A stretch of DNA of 15,616 nt from CALARM01 sp964431735 (GCA_964431735.1 CAYSLJ010000159.1:1-15616); one strand, 5' to 3'. Numbered from the stretch's first letter, positions 6,099 to 13,947 are shown. Notes: a model not told the origin generated them from the letters alone. Numbers and translations: made by a program.

Positions 6099-8090
6099 TC
6101 ACCTCTTCCCTGCCGGCTTTTTCTTTTTCAATAATTCCGTCATATGTTCCTGAAATTTTTGAAGTTCCTTTACTGCTTTCAGAAGCTCTTCAAGACCTTC
6201 TGAAAGATATTCATCTCTCTTTTCCTTTGTAAAATAACTGTTCATATATGATGTACCATTATCCAGGTCATTGAAGATTTTCGTAAGTTCATCTGCACTG
6301 CATTTAAGCTCTTTATCATCACTATGTTTTTCCAGATAAGGTGTTATAAATTCCTTAAACGCTTTTTTATTTTCTCCGATTTTTTCAATAATCTTTCCAA
6401 GAGGTTTACGGAGATCTTCGGAAGGCCTTAATCCCTGAAGAATATTATCAGTAAGCTCTCTGAGTTCTTTAATCTCTTCATATTTCATGCCTTCTCCTGA
6501 AGTGCCGCCGCCTTCCATAACAACTTCAATAGAAGTGCTCTCCATATTTCCGACAGATGCAAATGGCAGTTTTGCTCCGCATTTACTGCATATCTTCTGG
6601 CCTTTCGGATTCATGGTGGAACATTTAAAACATGCTATCATATTCTTTTCTGTTTCTTTTTCAGAAAGTATTTCTTCAACTCCCACGAGATCATCATAGG
6701 TTTCTTCAATTGTTTCAAGAGCATCAAAGAGATGATCTTCTATTCTGTCAACGACATAATTTTCAAGTTCTGAAAAAGCCATTTTTCTGGATTCAAGAGC
6801 TCTGTGGATTGCCCTTATTCGTTCATCTTCTTTATCCGATAAAAAGGTATCTGTCCTTTCCAGAAGAGATGACGCCCTTCCACAGAGAGGTATAAGTGCT
6901 TCCTGAAGAGCAGACACAGGGACGATTCTGTTATAAAGACCTTTTATTATATCCCTTAACTGAAGCATTTCCACATCTCCTGAAAGATCTTTTTCCTGAA
7001 GAGATTTACTGTAAAATTCTGATTTCTTTTTCTGTAAAGAGTCAAATTTTTCATTTATTTTTTTCAGAAGTCCTGAAAAACACTCTTTGTCCCGAGTTTC
7101 TTCTTCTTTATCTGTAAGTATTTTATCTATTTCTGCCAGATAATTCTTTATTTCCGTTATATACCTGTCAATATCTTCTATAAACTCATCTTTAACAGGC
7201 AATCTTACCATAAAATCCTTCTGAAATTTTTCAATCTCTTCTTCTATACCTTTAAAATAGTTTGTAAACTCATCAAGAGCTTTTTTTGCTTCTTCAGGTG
7301 TACCGGTATTTTCTATAAAATTGTAACATATGGAAAGAAACTCATCTGCATGAATATTAGATATATATTTACATTTCTTTGTCCTGTAATCACCCATTTC
7401 ATTCAAAAATCCCTGCAGATCGCCTGAAACAACTCCGAGAATTCTCATACCGTTCATGAGATCTTCTTTATCTCCCTGTTCCGTAAAGTTATATATGGCA
7501 CCTATTCCTCTTTCTACATAAGACAGGGAATTTGTCATATTTATATTTAATTCTTCTGCTTCAGGATATTTCTCTTTAAATTTAAGAAAATCACTCTCAA
7601 TAGCCTGTTTCCATATAACAATAAATGGGATTTTTTCCAGAAGAGCAGTTTTCTCAAAAACACCATTATATACATTTATTGCTATCTTAATAAAATCATC
7701 TATTATATCCATAGGAGAGAATCTCTGAAAATTTTCCTTTATTCTTTTCAGCGCTCTCGTAGTTTCTGAAATCATATAAGAAGCTTCCTGAACCATGATT
7801 ACTGCTTCAAAGAGCAGATCATTTTTTTCCGTTTTTACAAATTCTTCCATTTTCTCGAAAGCTTCATCAAATTTTTTACAGTGATAGAGCATTTCTTCAT
7901 TTAATCTTAAAACTTCTTTATCTTCCACTCTGGATTTATTAAAAAACATAAAATAACTTCTGCTTTTCTCATGAAAGTTTTTTGCATAATCGAGAGCTTC
8001 TTTTAATTCTTTAACTGACGCTCTTTTCTGATAAACATCATTCGCTTTATCTATAAGAGCTGTAACAGGCGGTGGGAAAATAGCTATCAT
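6099..8090 (-). CDS. Large helical protein with a C-terminal zinc ribbon, function unknown
   Basis: The 663-aa protein is rich in Glu, Lys and Leu and looks almost entirely alpha-helical, probably with coiled-coil or spectrin-like bundles over residues 1-480. A compact zinc ribbon follows: C487-x2-C490 and C501-x2-C504 (ACFKCS, then ICSKCGAKLPF). Residues 500-545 look like a Gly/Ser linker, and another helical segment (about 545-655) ends in a basic tail, LLKKKKPAGKR. There is no signal peptide or clear membrane segment, so it should be cytoplasmic. I do not recognise a named family. A scaffold or a partner for another complex would fit, but that is inference. An AAAGGAG motif lies 12 nt before the ATG, which is long spacing. 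Heptamer-repeat hairpins sit on both sides of the gene. Confidence 0.8.
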   Translation of the reverse strand: MIAIFPPPVTALIDKANDVYQKRASVKELKEALDYAKNFHEKSRSYFMFFNKSRVEDKEVLRLNEEMLYHCKKFDEAFEKMEEFVKTEKNDLLFEAVIMVQEASYMISETTRALKRIKENFQRFSPMDIIDDFIKIAINVYNGVFEKTALLEKIPFIVIWKQAIESDFLKFKEKYPEAEELNINMTNSLSYVERGIGAIYNFTEQGDKEDLMNGMRILGVVSGDLQGFLNEMGDYRTKKCKYISNIHADEFLSICYNFIENTGTPEEAKKALDEFTNYFKGIEEEIEKFQKDFMVRLPVKDEFIEDIDRYITEIKNYLAEIDKILTDKEEETRDKECFSGLLKKINEKFDSLQKKKSEFYSKSLQEKDLSGDVEMLQLRDIIKGLYNRIVPVSALQEALIPLCGRASSLLERTDTFLSDKEDERIRAIHRALESRKMAFSELENYVVDRIEDHLFDALETIEETYDDLVGVEEILSEKETEKNMIACFKCSTMNPKGQKICSKCGAKLPFASVGNMESTSIEVVMEGGGTSGEGMKYEEIKELRELTDNILQGLRPSEDLRKPLGKIIEKIGENKKAFKEFITPYLEKHSDDKELKCSADELTKIFNDLDNGTSYMNSYFTKEKRDEYLSEGLEELLKAVKELQKFQEHMTELLKKKKPAGKR

Positions 8091-8123
8091 TTTCTATAAA
8101 AACTCCTTTCAAAAAATAGTTTC

Positions 8124-8184
8124 GTGAATAGTGAGTAGTGAACAGTGAGTAATATATCCATACTCACCACTCACTACTCACTGA
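8124..8184. repeat. GTGAGTA-type heptamer repeats forming a hairpin
   Basis: GTGAATA, GTGAGTA, GTGAACA and GTGAGTA are followed by a 9-nt loop and inverse units. Arms 8131-8151 and 8161-8181 are each 21 nt with three mismatches. It lies between the terminator of the calcium-loop gene and the zinc-ribbon gene. Confidence 0.85.
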
Positions 8185-8211
8185 ATATACTCTGACCTTA
8201 TAAATAATATT

Positions 8212-8237
8212 ACCGCTTATCCCTTCGGACAAGCGGT
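8212..8237 (-). terminator. Probable intrinsic terminator of the calcium-loop protein gene
   Basis: On the minus strand ACCGCTTGTCC and GGATAAGCGGT form an 11-bp stem (one G-U pair) with a GAAG tetraloop. It begins 28 nt after the stop codon and is followed by a moderately U-rich AATATTATTTAT. Confidence 0.7.
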
Positions 8238-8265
8238 TGTTTAATTAATTTATAAGATTTTCAAA

Positions 8266-9426
8266 TTACCAGTACCAGCCAAATCCGCCACCAAATCCAC
8301 TGTATCCGCCGCCATAGGCCTGACTGCCGGACTGAGAATAATTATTACCCCACTGATCATTATAATTATAGGCATTTGCTTTACTCTGATTGCCCCAGCT
8401 GTTTCCGAATGCATCATAGCCTCCGCTGTAGGCATTGGCATAGGAACCGCTTTCCTGGGCAACTTCTTTTCTTCTTGTAAAGCTTCCTTCCTGCGGGTTG
8501 AGTTCCATAATACCCATCTGCTGTGCAGTCTGTAATTCTCCTGCATCTGTTACACCATCACCGTCTTTGTCAACCCATACAGAAAAGTTCTTCATTTCAT
8601 TTGCATCAATCTTACCATCTTTATTTGCATCGCCAAGAGCAAGGGTTTTCTCCCATCCACTCTTATAAGCACCCTGTTTCCCATCAATGGTAGATTCATT
8701 CATAAGCTCATTTCCGGTAATCTTTCCATCTTTATTTGCATCCCATACAAGAAGACCATCCTGAGAACCTTTTTTCATCCATTCCGTACGATCGGTCTTT
8801 CCGTCTCCGTCTACATCATAATTAATCTTGTTATTCCAGTCTTTTCTCGTATCCCACTCATGAGTCTTTGTTGTTGTTGTTATCTGCCTTCTACCCTGAC
8901 GCTGAACATCTACATCAGTGCTATACTTATGATTCAAATTTTGAAGAGAATTATCTTTTCCTGTTACATCTAATTTACCGTCTCCATTAAGGTCCAGAAT
9001 GACCGGATCGTAACTTCTTTCAGTTCTTGTCTGCTGAACATCCTTATTATGCCACTGCTGTCCCTGCTGGAAGTGATAATCCACTGCTTTCTGTTTATCA
9101 TATTCATAAAGGGTATTCTGATAGGCTCCTGCTTCAGACCTGTTATATTGTCCGCCCCAGAAATTTTGCTGTCCTGACTCGGAAACACTTCTGCTCCATG
9201 AACTATCCTGGCCATAACCATGCTGACCGATCTGAAGATTTGGCACATAGGAAGTAGAACCTGCCTGAGAAAAACTATTTGAATAGTTCTGACCGCCAAA
9301 CAAATTGGCAAACTGATTCATCCCGTAAAAACCACCATAAGCTCCGGCAAATCCTCCGAAACCACCGTAATTCATACCTGCACCATAGGCTGCTCCTGCA
9401 TAACCAAAACCCTGAATTCCAAACAT
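8266..9426 (-). CDS. Gly/Tyr/Gln-rich protein with five EF-hand-type calcium loops
   Basis: The 386-aa product has three parts. Residues 1-90 are low-complexity, full of Gly, Tyr, Phe, Ser and Gln. Residues 135-310 carry calcium loops: DLNGDGKLD (145), DVDGDGKTDRTE (204), DANKDGKITGNE (229), DANKDGKIDANE (266) and DKDGDGVTDAGE (286). The frame YDPVILDLNGDG ... QDGLLVWDANKDG ... VWVDKDGDGVTDAGEL ... MGI matches the EF-hand-like module found in large secreted RTX/VCBS-type proteins. The tail is again Gly/Tyr/Asn-rich and ends FGWYW. I choose the ATG at 9426 because AGGAGGG lies 7 nt upstream; the ATG at 9456 has no such site. No Sec signal is visible, so it could be exported by type I secretion or remain inside. 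The aromatic, glycine-rich ends suggest self-assembly (inference). Confidence 0.85.
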   Translation of the reverse strand: MFGIQGFGYAGAAYGAGMNYGGFGGFAGAYGGFYGMNQFANLFGGQNYSNSFSQAGSTSYVPNLQIGQHGYGQDSSWSRSVSESGQQNFWGGQYNRSEAGAYQNTLYEYDKQKAVDYHFQQGQQWHNKDVQQTRTERSYDPVILDLNGDGKLDVTGKDNSLQNLNHKYSTDVDVQRQGRRQITTTTKTHEWDTRKDWNNKINYDVDGDGKTDRTEWMKKGSQDGLLVWDANKDGKITGNELMNESTIDGKQGAYKSGWEKTLALGDANKDGKIDANEMKNFSVWVDKDGDGVTDAGELQTAQQMGIMELNPQEGSFTRRKEVAQESGSYANAYSGGYDAFGNSWGNQSKANAYNYNDQWGNNYSQSGSQAYGGGYSGFGGGFGWYW

Positions 9427-9433
9427 ATTTTTT

Positions 9434-9440
9434 CCCTCCT
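9434..9440 (-). promoter_or_regulatory. Strong Shine-Dalgarno fixing the start of the calcium-loop protein
   Basis: AGGAGGG, 7 nt before the ATG at 9426, is the best ribosome site seen in the window and suggests high expression. The 104-nt spacer upstream is AT-rich with no confident promoter. Confidence 0.8.
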
Positions 9441-9530
9441 CATTATTAAAAGCCATGCTTTTTATTTCATAAATTATTTAATAATATATCACGACATTAG
9501 AAAAAAAAGTAAAGAGTAATTTTGTTTATT

Positions 9531-10193
9531 TTATAATTTTTTTACCAGAATGTTATTTTCAAAAATTACTGTAAAATTAAATTTATCCTGTTCAAGAGAA
9601 AGATAAAAATCTTCTTCAGGGAATTCAGATATGGAAGGAGATAAAAATTTTTGAGCAGATCTGAAGTTTTTAAGATAATCAACAACATGTTTAATAGCAG
9701 GTTTCCCGCCAAGGATCATGTCTTCCAGAAAAAAGGCAAATTTATCGTCTTCACTGTCAGGGCCGTCCATAGCAACAATAGAAATCTCCTGAGGTAATAC
9801 AGTTTTTATATAATCCCTTACAGAAGAGACTGTTGTAAATGATCCGAAAATAACAGTATCTGCAGAGACTGCATTTAATAATCCCTGAGTTCCCTGAGTA
9901 GTTCTATGAACAATAACTTTATCTCTTATGTCAGATGTTGAAATTTCAAAGGGAGAATTACCATAATCAAAACCTTTTATCTTATAACCATCCTGTTCAC
10001 CTGCAATTAAAAAAGAAGGATTTTCTTTTTTTAAGAGAAAAGCTTCTTCTTCTGTCGATACAGGAATTATATATCTGGCTCCCTGTGCCAGAATATAGGA
10101 GGCAGTAGTGGCAGCACGAAATATGTCTACCACTACAGTAAGTCCTGTAGCTTTTCTGGCTCCTTTTATACCGTATAATTTTTTTATTTTCAT
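9531..10193 (-). CDS. comB: ComB-family 2-phosphosulfolactate phosphatase
   Basis: The 220-aa product matches the ComB family, which removes phosphate from 2-phosphosulfolactate, a step known from coenzyme M biosynthesis in methanogens; homologues are widespread in bacteria. Conserved blocks are VVVDIFRAATTASYIL (about residues 20-35), IAGEQDGYKIKGFDYGNSPF (63-82) and HRTTQGTQGLLNA (96-108). The acidic FFLEDMILGG stretch follows at about 154-163. It is a cytoplasmic Mg-dependent enzyme by family. The frame stays open to an ATG at 10235, but those 14 codons are heptamer-repeat DNA, so I start at MKIKKL, although its ribosome site is weak. No ComA, ComC or other sulfolactate genes are nearby, so its substrate here is uncertain. 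Confidence 0.85.
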   Translation of the reverse strand: MKIKKLYGIKGARKATGLTVVVDIFRAATTASYILAQGARYIIPVSTEEEAFLLKKENPSFLIAGEQDGYKIKGFDYGNSPFEISTSDIRDKVIVHRTTQGTQGLLNAVSADTVIFGSFTTVSSVRDYIKTVLPQEISIVAMDGPDSEDDKFAFFLEDMILGGKPAIKHVVDYLKNFRSAQKFLSPSISEFPEEDFYLSLEQDKFNFTVIFENNILVKKL

Positions 10194-10207
10194 AAACTCG
10201 TAACCTT

Positions 10208-10240
10208 TGATGCGTAATGCGTGTTCATCACTCACTACTT
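10208..10240. repeat. Decayed mixed heptamer repeats
   Basis: GATGCGTAATGCGTG resembles the GTAACGC type, and CACTCACTACT belongs to the GTGAGTA type. The two families abut just upstream of the ComB start. Confidence 0.5.
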
Positions 10241-10247
10241 AGGAGTT

Positions 10248-10364
10248 GTCAGGAAATAACTACATCTTAATTACGATTTGTATCGTGACGCGTAACGCGT
10301 AACGCGTTACGCGAGGATAATAACCGTTCTGACAATTTGCCGGAGTTATTTTTCCTGCAGTCCT
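10248..10364. repeat. Palindromic repeat element, family B, copy 2, with an internal GTAACGC heptamer array
   Basis: The ends TGTCAGGAAATAACTACATC and CCGGAGTTATTTTTCCTGCA match those at 201-284 and are mutually inverted (CAGGAAATAACT against AGTTATTTTTCCTG). The centre (10286-10314) holds GTGACGC, GTAACGC, GTAACGC and GTTACGC, including the 18-bp perfect palindrome CGCGTAACGCGTTACGCG (10297-10314). It fills the spacer between the methyltransferase and comB. Confidence 0.65.
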
Positions 10365-10374
10365 TACCTTTCAC

Positions 10375-11049
10375 TTAATTTATTTTTTCATGAATAAAAA
10401 CCGTACTTTTTCCCCAGGAAAAATATTTTATCTCTTTCGAAATTACTTTCAAGTAATCTGCCTTCAGAGGATAAGACAGTGTTATTATCTTTGCCCCTTC
10501 AGGTGCTGTACGGAGGGAGTTCAATAACAGAGAAACAGAAGAATCTGAAAAACATGTCCCTGCCAGATAAATAACCGTCGCCGAGGAAAAATCAAAATTT
10601 CTGCCGTCAGAAAGTATAAAGCGAGTATGCTCAAGATTTAATCTGTCTGCCAGATAATTGCTTCTGTTTATAAAAGTAGGAAGAATATCTATGCCGGTAG
10701 CTTTTGCATGAAAATACATAGATACGAAAAAAACCATCTTTCCTCTTCCGCTCCCTACATCTATAAATAAATCATCAGATGTAAAATTTATTTTCTTCAA
10801 TATATCCCTGGCCGTAAAATAATAGGTTTCTCCGTAAGTTAACTCTTCAAAAGTAACAGAAAGATCATGTCCTTCAGATGTTCTGAGGCGAAAAGGTGAA
10901 GAAAAAAAATAGATAAAATAGAGGAGAATATCCAGAATAAAAAACCTCATATCAGGAAAAAACAAAAAAAACTCTTTTAACTTCTGAATTAAATTATAGA
11001 ATGAATTGTCTATGGATATAAATAAAACCTCAAAAAATTCCCTGATCAT
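10375..11049 (-). CDS. Class I SAM-dependent methyltransferase, DOT1-like type
   Basis: The 224-aa product carries a Rossmann methyltransferase core. TYGET (71-75) corresponds to the YGE motif seen in DOT1-like enzymes. DLFIDVGSGRGKMVFF (93-108) is the SAM-binding motif I, GIDI (119-122) carries the acidic residue after strand 2, and LSDGRNFDF (146-154) is the next motif. VIYLAGTCFSD (159-169) fills the motif IV position. Residues 27-52 are strongly hydrophobic and aromatic (FFLFFPDMRFFILDILLYFI) and may anchor the protein to the membrane. The target is unknown; bacterial relatives are usually annotated only as methyltransferases. A TATAAT (11082-11087) without a good -35 lies upstream, and no strong ribosome site precedes the ATG. 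It is separated from the glycosyltransferase by repeats. Confidence 0.8.
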   Translation of the reverse strand: MIREFFEVLFISIDNSFYNLIQKLKEFFLFFPDMRFFILDILLYFIYFFSSPFRLRTSEGHDLSVTFEELTYGETYYFTARDILKKINFTSDDLFIDVGSGRGKMVFFVSMYFHAKATGIDILPTFINRSNYLADRLNLEHTRFILSDGRNFDFSSATVIYLAGTCFSDSSVSLLLNSLRTAPEGAKIITLSYPLKADYLKVISKEIKYFSWGKSTVFIHEKIN

Positions 11050-11088
11050 TTTCTTATTTTTCAGCAGTCAGCCTTCACGTAATTATAG

Positions 11089-11131
11089 TAAGTACCGTAA
11101 CAGGCAAATTCATAACCATTTAATTATTTTA
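11089..11131. repeat. Family A repeat, half copy
   Basis: TAAGTACCGTAACAGGCAAA and the following TTCATAACCATTTA match the left end of the element at 36-80 with few changes. The right inverted end was not found; the heptamer array (11139-11172) and the glycosyltransferase 3' end occupy that side. Confidence 0.6.
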
Positions 11132-11138
11132 TAGATAT

Positions 11139-11172
11139 CGTAACGCGTGACGCGTTAAGCATTACGCGTCAC
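11139..11172. repeat. GTAACGC-type heptamer repeats with hairpin at the glycosyltransferase 3' end
   Basis: GTAACGC and GTGACGC units with inverse copies. GTGACGCGT (11147-11155) pairs perfectly with ACGCGTCAC (11164-11172) across an 8-nt loop. The array overlaps the last codons and stop of the glycosyltransferase. No U-run follows, so it is not a classical terminator. Confidence 0.8.
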
Positions 11173-11928
11173 AATACTGTTTCCGGGAGATCTTTCTCTT
11201 AAAAAATTTGTATTTCTATGTTTCAATCTGATTTTAATTACATCAATAAACATCTTTAAAGGATCTGTAAGAGGATTTATTCTGCTGCCGGGAGTATCAA
11301 TCCATATGACAGGTATTTCCTTGAGTTTAAACCCGAACTTATATGCAAGATATATAACTTCCACATCAAAACTGTAACCGAAGGTATTTATATTTTGAAA
11401 AATACAAAAAGCACATTCCCTGCTAAATCCTTTAAACCCGCATTGAGAATCATGTATTGAAGGGAGAGCTATAATTCTCACAAAAAAATTGAAGAAACGG
11501 CCCATGAGATGACGGTATAATGGCTGCTTTACCTTTATTTCAGATCCTGCGACATGTCTCGACCCTATGGCAAGAGCTATACCTTCCCGGAAAGCAGACA
11601 TAAATTTGTCTGTTTCCTCTATGGGAGTAGACATATCTGCATCGGAAAAAATTATATATGCTCCCTTTGCCTGTAATATACCTTTTTTTACACTGTATCC
11701 CTTACCTCTGTTAGGTTCATTACGAATAATTGATAAATGGGGAATTTTATTCTTATAACCTTCCAGAATAGAAGAAGTATTGTCAGAACTACCATCATCT
11801 ACAACTATTATTTCAGAAGAAAAAGGTTTACATGACAGATAAAGAGAAATCTTATCCAGTGTATTGCCAATCCTCTTTTCTTCATTATAAGCAGGTATGA
11901 CAATACTTAATTCTATAGTATCGCTCAT
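11155..11928 (-). CDS. Family 2 glycosyltransferase (polyprenyl-phosphate glycosyltransferase type)
   Basis: The 257-aa product has a GT-A fold pattern close to dolichyl/polyprenyl-phosphate glucosyl- or mannosyltransferases: ELSIVIPAYNEEKRI (6-20), IIVVDDGSSDNT (40-51), NRGKGYSVKKGI (73-84), the metal-binding FSDADMSTP (94-102), IHDSQCGFKGF (158-168) and IPVIWIDTPGS (205-215). Such enzymes move a sugar from a nucleotide donor to a lipid phosphate at the cytoplasmic face of the membrane. No transmembrane C-terminal domain is present. The start overlaps the BON gene stop (ATGA), so they are probably co-translated. Its last residues (IVTRNA) and stop are encoded by heptamer-repeat DNA, so the C-terminus appears rewritten by repeat insertion. 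Confidence 0.88.
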   Translation of the reverse strand: MSDTIELSIVIPAYNEEKRIGNTLDKISLYLSCKPFSSEIIVVDDGSSDNTSSILEGYKNKIPHLSIIRNEPNRGKGYSVKKGILQAKGAYIIFSDADMSTPIEETDKFMSAFREGIALAIGSRHVAGSEIKVKQPLYRHLMGRFFNFFVRIIALPSIHDSQCGFKGFSRECAFCIFQNINTFGYSFDVEVIYLAYKFGFKLKEIPVIWIDTPGSRINPLTDPLKMFIDVIKIRLKHRNTNFLRERSPGNSIVTRNA

Positions 11929-12911
11929 GATTTTATCTCTAATTCACTTTTAACCGCTCTCACTCCGGGAATAGTGCTTACTTTTTCGACGGCAGAGAGG
12001 ATAATATCGCGACTGTCAACAGTGCCTGAGAGTGTAACTATCCCGTTGGTACAGGATGGCTTTATATTATATCTGGATAAATCTTTATCTCCTTTGAGAA
12101 GTTCTTCTACCTGTACAGTAAGAGTAGTATCTGATACAGCAGGTTTATCTAACGTTACAGTTTCATTTATTTCAAGATAGCTTATAACACCTTTCGAGCC
12201 TGCTATACCTCTGGCTTTATTTATGGCAATCTGCCTTGTATCTTCATTGTCAACATTACCCCTTAATATTATAATACCATCTTCTACATCTATATGTATC
12301 CCAAAACCGTTAATCCTCGGGTCTGCAACCATTAACAGCTTTGTTGCAACAAAGGTATAACCGTCATTTACGCCGGAATCAATCTCCATTTTACTCCTTA
12401 CAGAAGTAACACCTTCAACAGCTCTGGCAGTCTCAAGAGATGCAATTTCAGCGTCCAGACTATCTACTCTGCCCTTTATTGTAACCCTTCCTCCTATTGT
12501 AACAGTATCAAGCTTATAAACTTTTACTCTTTTTACGGTAGTAAGTTTTTTGGCAACTTCATCATTTATTTCTTTATCTGTTCTCAAAAATGGTCTTGTT
12601 TTAAGAGAAGGATTAATTACAATATTATTATTTACTTTTTTTACTCCTGCAACATTAACGGTTATATCTTCGGCTGTTTCAGATGTTTCTTCACAGTCTG
12701 CCTCTCCGGAGATGGTAACTGTACCTGCTTCCGATGTAACAGGTAATTCAAATCTACCTGTAACCATATCCTCATAAAGAGCTTTTCTAACCGAATACAT
12801 TATATAAGGATCACTGTAAAAAAATTCACCTTTACTATCTTCTGAAAAGGCTATAAAATTACTGCATAATAAAAAGCACACGATAAGGAATATAAAAAAC
12901 TTTACTGACAT
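11925..12911 (-). CDS. Exported protein with four BON domains
   Basis: The 328-aa product opens with an N-terminal signal (basic start, hydrophobic IFLIVCFLLCSNFIAF, likely cleavage near FSEDS). Four BON-type repeats follow at about 36-100, 111-178, 184-249 and 260-327. Each ends in the family's pattern of a strand with internal Gly (VTISGEAD, VTIKGRVD, IILRGNVD, VTLSGTVD) and a helix leading to a V-x-x-V strand (GVTSVRSKMEI, GVRAVKSELEI). BON domains are known from periplasmic and outer-membrane proteins such as OsmY and are thought to bind phospholipid or support envelope integrity. It begins 2 nt after the TPR gene and overlaps the glycosyltransferase by 4 nt, so the three look like one operon. 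A role in the periplasm is likely. Confidence 0.88.
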   Translation of the reverse strand: MSVKFFIFLIVCFLLCSNFIAFSEDSKGEFFYSDPYIMYSVRKALYEDMVTGRFELPVTSEAGTVTISGEADCEETSETAEDITVNVAGVKKVNNNIVINPSLKTRPFLRTDKEINDEVAKKLTTVKRVKVYKLDTVTIGGRVTIKGRVDSLDAEIASLETARAVEGVTSVRSKMEIDSGVNDGYTFVATKLLMVADPRINGFGIHIDVEDGIIILRGNVDNEDTRQIAINKARGIAGSKGVISYLEINETVTLDKPAVSDTTLTVQVEELLKGDKDLSRYNIKPSCTNGIVTLSGTVDSRDIILSAVEKVSTIPGVRAVKSELEIKS

Positions 12912-12913
12912 AT

Positions 12914-13894
12914 TTATTTATTTTTTCCCCCTTCACGTTTTTCTTTAAGTTCCTGTATTTTCTTTATTTGATCCTGCATAAGTCTTACCAGTTCATCTTT
13001 CCCCTGATTTCTTGCAAGTTCTATACCTTTCTGATATTGTTCAAGAGCTTTATCATCTTCTACAAGGGCAAAATATGTGAGACCAAGGCGATATCTATAA
13101 GCAGGGTTGTCAGGTTCCAGTTCAACAGCTTTAGAAAAATTCTTTTCCGCCTCCTGATATAAATTAAAAGCCCTTTCGGCATTCTTTTTATCTGTATCGG
13201 TATTGGTAGTAGATTCAACATATCTTTTATTTATAACAATAGCCTTATCATAATATATACCTGCCAGATCATAATAAGGCAAACTGTCATCAGGATTAAG
13301 TGATATAGCCTTATTTAAATGGGCAAGTGCGTCTTCTGTCTTTTCCATTTTATAAAGAGTATAACCGAGATAGGTATGAAGAGTAGCATTCTTCGGATCT
13401 ATGGAAAGACCTTTCTGAAAATATTTCGCCGCACTGTCATATTGTTTCAAATCAAGATATTTATTACCGGCATTCCAGTATGGTAACATAGCAGTCGGAT
13501 CGGCCTGAATAGCCTTATCATAATAATCCAGTGCATTCTGAACCTTTTCAAGTTCCCAGTATGCATTGGCAGCATTGTTATAAGCGTTCCAGTAACCGGG
13601 ATCCACGGAAATTGCTTTTAAATATTCTTTAAGAGCTGCTTCGAATTTATTCTGAAAAAAATATACATTACCTCTGTTTTTTATAGCTTCTGCATAATTC
13701 GGGTCAATCTTAATGGCAAGGTTGAATTCTTTAAGTGCAAGGTCATATTCTTCTTTATCCAGATGGTCCACACCAAGTTTATTATGTTCCCATGCCTCTT
13801 TATCTGCACCGAAGGTTATATTAAAACAGGAAAAAGATAAAATAAAAATAGTAAGAAAGAGAAACACCTGTTTAAATGAATTTTTATTTAACAT
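12914..13894 (-). CDS. Exported tetratricopeptide-repeat protein
   Basis: The 326-aa product starts with a signal peptide (MLNKNSFKQV then FLFLTIFILSFS), with probable cleavage after TFGA near residue 30. About seven TPR units follow from residue 34 to 297, each with the Y/A/G/Y/A/P pattern (for example PNYAEAIKNRGNVYFFQNKF and PAYRYRLGLTYFALVEDDKA). The sixth carries an insertion of about 20 residues (about 220-245, TNTDTDKKNAERA). A charged tail ends EKREGGKNK. Such proteins usually act as scaffolds for envelope complexes. AAAGGAG lies 6 nt before the ATG, and TATAAT sits just upstream of it at 13911-13916. It is first in the TPR-BON-glycosyltransferase cluster. SFSC is not a convincing lipobox, so I do not call it a lipoprotein. 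Confidence 0.9.
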   Translation of the reverse strand: MLNKNSFKQVFLFLTIFILSFSCFNITFGADKEAWEHNKLGVDHLDKEEYDLALKEFNLAIKIDPNYAEAIKNRGNVYFFQNKFEAALKEYLKAISVDPGYWNAYNNAANAYWELEKVQNALDYYDKAIQADPTAMLPYWNAGNKYLDLKQYDSAAKYFQKGLSIDPKNATLHTYLGYTLYKMEKTEDALAHLNKAISLNPDDSLPYYDLAGIYYDKAIVINKRYVESTTNTDTDKKNAERAFNLYQEAEKNFSKAVELEPDNPAYRYRLGLTYFALVEDDKALEQYQKGIELARNQGKDELVRLMQDQIKKIQELKEKREGGKNK

Positions 13895-13916
13895 AAATTA
13901 CTCCTTTTTTATTATA

Positions 13917-13947
13917 GTGATGCGTGACGCGTAAAGCGTGACGCGAG
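13917..13947. repeat. GTAACGC-type heptamer array
   Basis: Reads GTGATGC, GTGACGC, GTAAAGC, GTGACGC and GAG in exact 7-nt register. It lies in the 85-nt spacer before the TPR gene, directly upstream of a TATAAT, so it would occupy the -35/spacer region of any promoter there. Confidence 0.8.

Noticed and set aside
8250..8546. 98-codon minus-strand ORF overlapping the calcium-loop gene, and a similar one at 8970-9311
   Set aside because: They are out of frame within a gene with five clear calcium loops and have no domain of their own.
10194..10235. Longer N-terminus of the ComB protein
   Set aside because: The 14 codons are decayed repeat DNA; the family begins near the MKIKKL position.
13820..13894. 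Lipoprotein signal in the TPR protein (SFSC)
   Set aside because: Position -3 is Ser rather than Leu/Val/Ile and -2 is Phe; ordinary signal peptidase cleavage after TFGA fits better.
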